The position numbers and the translations under genes were made by a program. This document shows, one piece after another, positions 24,100-27,099 of a stretch of 27,099 nt of DNA; position 1 is the first letter of the stretch, and each line of letters begins with the position of its first letter. The notes beneath the pieces were generated by a model. The model did not search any database, had not been told where the DNA came from, and saw only the letters and a program-made list of their open reading frames with translations. This stretch comes from an uncultured Rhodospirillales bacterium (lineage in GTDB: Bacteria > Pseudomonadota > Alphaproteobacteria > Rhodospirillales > Defluviicoccaceae): the NCBI GenBank assembly GCA_937127205.1, contig CAKZLS010000412.1, forward strand, positions 1-27,099. Reading direction: 5' to 3'.

Positions 24100-24908
24100 G
24101 CGGCCCCGCAGGACAGCGGCCGGGCCCGCAATTTACGGCACTGGTGCTGGCCGGGCAGCGCGCCTGCGGCGAACCCGTAGCCGAGGCGGCCGGCCTCAGC
24201 CACAAATGCCTGGTGCCCGTTGCCGGTGTGCCCATGCTTGTGCGCGTCATCGCGGCGCTGGAAGCCAGCGACGCCGTCGGCCGGATTGCGGTCTCCATTG
24301 AAGATCCAAACCTTCTCGAAACCGTTACGGAGCTCTCTTCATTGCGCGAGAGCGGACGCCTGCTTGCCGTAAAATCAGCGAATACTCCTAGCCTCAGTGC
24401 GCTCGCTGCCGCGGAGACGCTTGACCGCGCCGTTCCGCTGCTGATTACCACCGCCGATCACCCGCTCTTGACCGGAGCAATGGTCGATGATTTTTTGAAC
24501 TCGGCCCTTGATGCGGGCGCCGACGTGGCCGCCGGTTTGACCCCCGGAGCCGCCCTTTTGGCTGCCTATCCCGGTGCAAAGCGGACCTTCCTTAAGTTCA
24601 AGGATGGCCCCTATACAGGCAGCAACCTCTTCGCGATTCTCACAATCGACGGGCTAAAGGCACTGCGTTTCTGGCGGCGTGTGGAGCAAGACCGCAAGCG
24701 CCCGTGGCGGATCGCAAAGGCATTCGGTTTCCGCAGCTTGTTGGCCTACTTGTCGGGTCGGCTAACGCTGGACGCGGCGATGGTCCGTGCTTCGAAGATC
24801 ATCGGCGCGGAGACCCGGGCCGTCCTTACGCCGCTGGCCGAAGCCGGCATCGATGTGGACAAGCCGGAAGATCTGGTTCTGGTGGAAGAAATCCTGCGGT
24901 CGCGCTAA
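24096..24908 (+). CDS. MobA-like nucleotidyltransferase
   Basis: This 270-residue protein resembles the MobA/GlmU-type NTP-transferase fold that forms nucleotide-activated small molecules. The N-terminal motif is ALVLAGQRACGEP at about 15-27, where LAGxR holds the NTP phosphates. It is followed by SHKCLVPVAGVPMLVRVIAAL and LLITTADHPLLT, whose Asp is placed like the metal-binding residue. The C-terminal ending GIDVDKPEDLVLVEEIL matches the closing motif of the fold. The activated molecule could be a sugar phosphate, phospho-polyol or similar; the sequence does not say. The start is TTG at 24096, sharing a TTGA overlap with the stop of the GNAT-like gene. It overlaps the convergent heparinase gene by four bases at its 3' end. 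Confidence 0.82.
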   Translation: MSGPAGQRPGPQFTALVLAGQRACGEPVAEAAGLSHKCLVPVAGVPMLVRVIAALEASDAVGRIAVSIEDPNLLETVTELSSLRESGRLLAVKSANTPSLSALAAAETLDRAVPLLITTADHPLLTGAMVDDFLNSALDAGADVAAGLTPGAALLAAYPGAKRTFLKFKDGPYTGSNLFAILTIDGLKALRFWRRVEQDRKRPWRIAKAFGFRSLLAYLSGRLTLDAAMVRASKIIGAETRAVLTPLAEAGIDVDKPEDLVLVEEILRSR

Positions 24909-26881
24909 TTTTCAATGATCGTAAACTCAAACCTGCACTCGGTTTCCACCAGGAGCTTCCCCGAGAACTCCAAACGCGGTGCGGGCTGTTTTCTTCCGAA
25001 GCAGGACGAATACCAGCCACGCACGGGATCCTCGTCGCCCCGGCGAATCTGGCCCCGCAGCGGACCGTCGTGCGTTATTTCAAGAGCCACGCCCGGATCA
25101 ACGGCGACGATCCACGCACCGGCCTTCTCACCGATGGTCAGATCGGGGTGCACGAGAAATCCCACATCGACAGGGTACAATCCCTCTGCGCCACACAGGC
25201 AGTCGGTGATTGAAAAGGTATTGTCTCCGGTCCTCTCCAACCGCCGGCGATGGCGCACGCCAAAGGGTTCTTCGTAGCCGTCGTGTTCGAACTTCACGTG
25301 CCAGATACTTGGATCGTCATTGCGTGAAAGCACCGCCGTTTGTGCTTTCCGGCCCCAATTGAAGGCGCCGGTAATCTCGCTGGAATCGGTTGCATCGATG
25401 CTGAGCGTATTGTGCGCGCCGGTCCCGCGGAAGTGATCGCGCCAAGCGCCGCCGGCGTGATAGAGGTAGGTTCCGGCGTCGACAAGAACCGGCCGGCCCG
25501 CCAGGTGCAGCCAAACCGACAGCGCATCGGCGTGGCCATGGGCGGCGATGGCGAGGTAACCAAGCGGGCCGCGGTCAAAAACCCAAAGACCGTCGGTGTT
25601 GCCGGCTTTCCAGCGCAGGATCGAGTACCCCCCACGCGAGAATGTTCCCGCCCCCATTGGTGCTGACTCGCTCGAGGCCGCCGAGCGGGGCGGGTTTCCG
25701 AGCAACGTGTTTCGGAGATGCGGCCGGTCGCCGGGTGGTACGAGATCCGGGTCGCCGACAGCCGCGGCGACGCAACCGAGAATCGACGACACGTATCCGA
25801 TTTCATCGCCGCCGAACAGCACGCGTCCTTCGTCGTCGTCACCGATCCGGGGCTGGTTACCCGAGCTGTCGGTGATCCATCGCAAAAACCGGCCGGCCGC
25901 CGCCAAACGTTCATCAACAGTTGATGGAAAAGGCGCGCCGAGCCCGTTCGCGACGGTTCGACACAGCAACAGCCATTCCAGAGTGAACGCAAGGTAAGTG
26001 GGCGATTGCTCAGCGCCGACACCATCTTCATAGATCTGGAGCGATGCTTCGCGGCAAAGAACCGTTCGGCCGTATTTTGCGTATTCATCCGCGCCCTTGA
26101 GATCGGGAAACAGCGATCCCAGCAGATAGAGGCCGCCCGCCTCGGCAATCAAATGGTTGTTGGCTGATGAATAGCGGGAAGGATAGCGCATCAGCCAGTA
26201 TCCGTGGGCCGCCAGGCAACCTCTGAGCCGTTGCTGCTGGGCCGGCGTGAACGCATCCGCGCCTACAAGAGATACCACAAAAAGCAGGCTCACGATCCTC
26301 AGGGCAAGTTCGATGCCGCTCGCCCAGTTGACCCCTCGAAATGGCCGATTGAACAGAATCCAGCAGTCGATCTCGCCGACACAGTATCGGCGAAGTGCGT
26401 CGTTGTCCGTTACCAAGGCAAGAGCCGCAATGGGTTGCAGATACTGGAGCCGGTTCAGTTCCCAAACGTATTTGATGTCGCCATATCCCGCGGCGCGACG
26501 ATAGGGAATGTCATAGCAGTACTGGTTCGCCGGCCAGCTCTTGCCCGTCGCCGGGTCGAAGTGCCATTTCTCGGGTCCGGTCAGTCCTGGCCACGGTTGA
26601 CCCAGAAGACGTAGCCGTCCGGTCCGCGCGCTATCGGCAATCCGCTGCCACGTCGAAATGACCTCCGGTGCAAAGTCCATTCCTTTTATGCGATCGAACA
26701 GCCCCGGGAAAACCGGCAATTCCGCATGGAGTGAGGCGGCACCGCCAAAATCCGGGTGACCGTATTTTGAGAGCGTGCGTTTTCCCAACTCCCCGACGCG
26801 GTGAAGGATCTCCGCTCCGGACATGGATTGGAGCCGGTTGGCGTACCAGCTCAGCTTGCTGCTTGGCTCCACAGACTGCAT
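24905..26881 (-). CDS. heparinase II/III family protein
   Basis: This 658-residue protein resembles heparinase II/III-type polysaccharide lyases, which cleave uronic-acid-containing polysaccharides by beta-elimination. The alpha-toroid domain occupies about residues 60-360, including RYSSANNHLIAEAGGLYLLG with Asn241-Asn-His243 and EDGVGAEQSPTYLAF. The beta-sandwich domain follows, with AIAAHGHADALSVWLHLAGR and VLVDAGTYLYH, the conserved His block of the family. No clear signal peptide is seen, so it may act in the cytoplasm or be exported by another route; many members in capsule clusters share this. The ATG at 26881 lacks a clear ribosome site. It lies 43 bases after the sugar phosphotransferase stop on the same strand, so it is probably in that operon. 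Confidence 0.9.
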   Translation of the reverse strand: MQSVEPSSKLSWYANRLQSMSGAEILHRVGELGKRTLSKYGHPDFGGAASLHAELPVFPGLFDRIKGMDFAPEVISTWQRIADSARTGRLRLLGQPWPGLTGPEKWHFDPATGKSWPANQYCYDIPYRRAAGYGDIKYVWELNRLQYLQPIAALALVTDNDALRRYCVGEIDCWILFNRPFRGVNWASGIELALRIVSLLFVVSLVGADAFTPAQQQRLRGCLAAHGYWLMRYPSRYSSANNHLIAEAGGLYLLGSLFPDLKGADEYAKYGRTVLCREASLQIYEDGVGAEQSPTYLAFTLEWLLLCRTVANGLGAPFPSTVDERLAAAGRFLRWITDSSGNQPRIGDDDEGRVLFGGDEIGYVSSILGCVAAAVGDPDLVPPGDRPHLRNTLLGNPPRSAASSESAPMGAGTFSRGGYSILRWKAGNTDGLWVFDRGPLGYLAIAAHGHADALSVWLHLAGRPVLVDAGTYLYHAGGAWRDHFRGTGAHNTLSIDATDSSEITGAFNWGRKAQTAVLSRNDDPSIWHVKFEHDGYEEPFGVRHRRRLERTGDNTFSITDCLCGAEGLYPVDVGFLVHPDLTIGEKAGAWIVAVDPGVALEITHDGPLRGQIRRGDEDPVRGWYSSCFGRKQPAPRLEFSGKLLVETECRFEFTIIEN

Positions 26882-26924
26882 CCGGCCGTGGTTTATGATG
26901 TTGGACTTCGCGCGGGTGACGTGA

Positions 26925-27099
26925 TCAATAAGCGTTTTTCTGATACCATCCGAAAATGGCTGTGGCGGTGATGATACGGAAATCGAGCCATGGCGACCAG
27001 TTCTCGATATAGTAGAGATCGTGTTCGAACCGGGCCTGCAGCTTGGCGCGGTCGTCGATCTCGCCCCGCCAGCCGTTGATCTGTGCCCATCCGGTGATG
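26925..27099 (-). CDS. undecaprenyl-phosphate sugar phosphotransferase, C-terminal fragment (partial at window edge)
   Basis: Reading in from the right edge on the minus strand, an open frame gives 57 residues: ITGWAQINGWRGEIDDR, then ARFEHDLYYIENWSPW and LDFRIITATAIFGW, ending KNAY and TGA at 26925-26927. This matches the conserved C-terminus of the WcaJ/ExoY/PglC-type family, which transfers a sugar phosphate from a nucleotide sugar to undecaprenyl phosphate and so starts exopolysaccharide or O-unit synthesis. The N-terminal part, including TM helices if any, lies outside the window. It is the strongest sign that a polysaccharide gene cluster extends to the right. The heparinase gene follows 43 bases downstream. 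Confidence 0.88.
   Translation of the reverse strand, partial: ITGWAQINGWRGEIDDRAKLQARFEHDLYYIENWSPWLDFRIITATAIFGWYQKNAY

Overview
The window looks like chromosomal DNA from a GC-rich alphaproteobacterium, possibly Rhodospirillales-like. That placement is inferred from the mix of families: two ELM1-family proteins, a DinG-type helicase N-terminus of the alphaproteobacterial kind, cbpA-cbpM, and a glycine-zipper lipoprotein beside a surface-antigen-like protein. Non-ATG starts are common; TTG or GTG fits best for the glycine-zipper lipoprotein, FHA1, FHA2, gdhA, one ELM1, the hydroxylase and the nucleotidyltransferase. I saw no rRNA, tRNA, CRISPR array, insertion sequence or phage gene.

Left part (1-8182): the N-terminus of a DinG-like helicase runs off the left edge, followed by a BEM46-like alpha/beta hydrolase on the same (minus) strand. 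Divergent from these is a two-gene RND efflux operon (adaptor and HAE1-type pump). It converges on a minus-strand cbpA-cbpM co-chaperone pair, which lies downstream of a glycine-zipper lipoprotein gene.

Centre (8338-14658): six or seven closely spaced plus-strand genes form the most interesting part. In order they encode a secreted protein resembling the C-terminal domain of 17-kDa-type surface antigens, a membrane Ser/Thr kinase with a periplasmic parallel beta-helix, a divergent FHA protein, a MotA/TolQ/ExbB-type proton-channel protein, a TM-coiled coil-vWA protein, a canonical FHA protein, and a second TM-coiled coil-vWA paralogue. Both vWA proteins carry an Asp at the start of their single TM helix, where ExbD/TolR/MotB carry the proton-accepting Asp. 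I therefore read the locus as a phospho-regulated, ion-driven envelope machine in which vWA domains replace the usual peptidoglycan- or TonB-facing domain. The parts are seen in the sequence; the machine is inference. A separate coiled-coil gene (14828) follows.

Right part (15552-27099): NADP-type glutamate dehydrogenase is followed by genes of envelope polysaccharide or lipid character. These are two tail-to-tail ELM1-family proteins, a PAPS sulfotransferase, a GT8-like glycosyltransferase, a membrane fatty-acid hydroxylase, a GNAT-like protein, a MobA-like nucleotidyltransferase, a heparinase II/III-family protein, and the C-terminus of an undecaprenyl-phosphate sugar phosphotransferase running off the right edge. 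Together they suggest synthesis and trimming of a surface, possibly sulfated, polysaccharide plus modification of a lipid.
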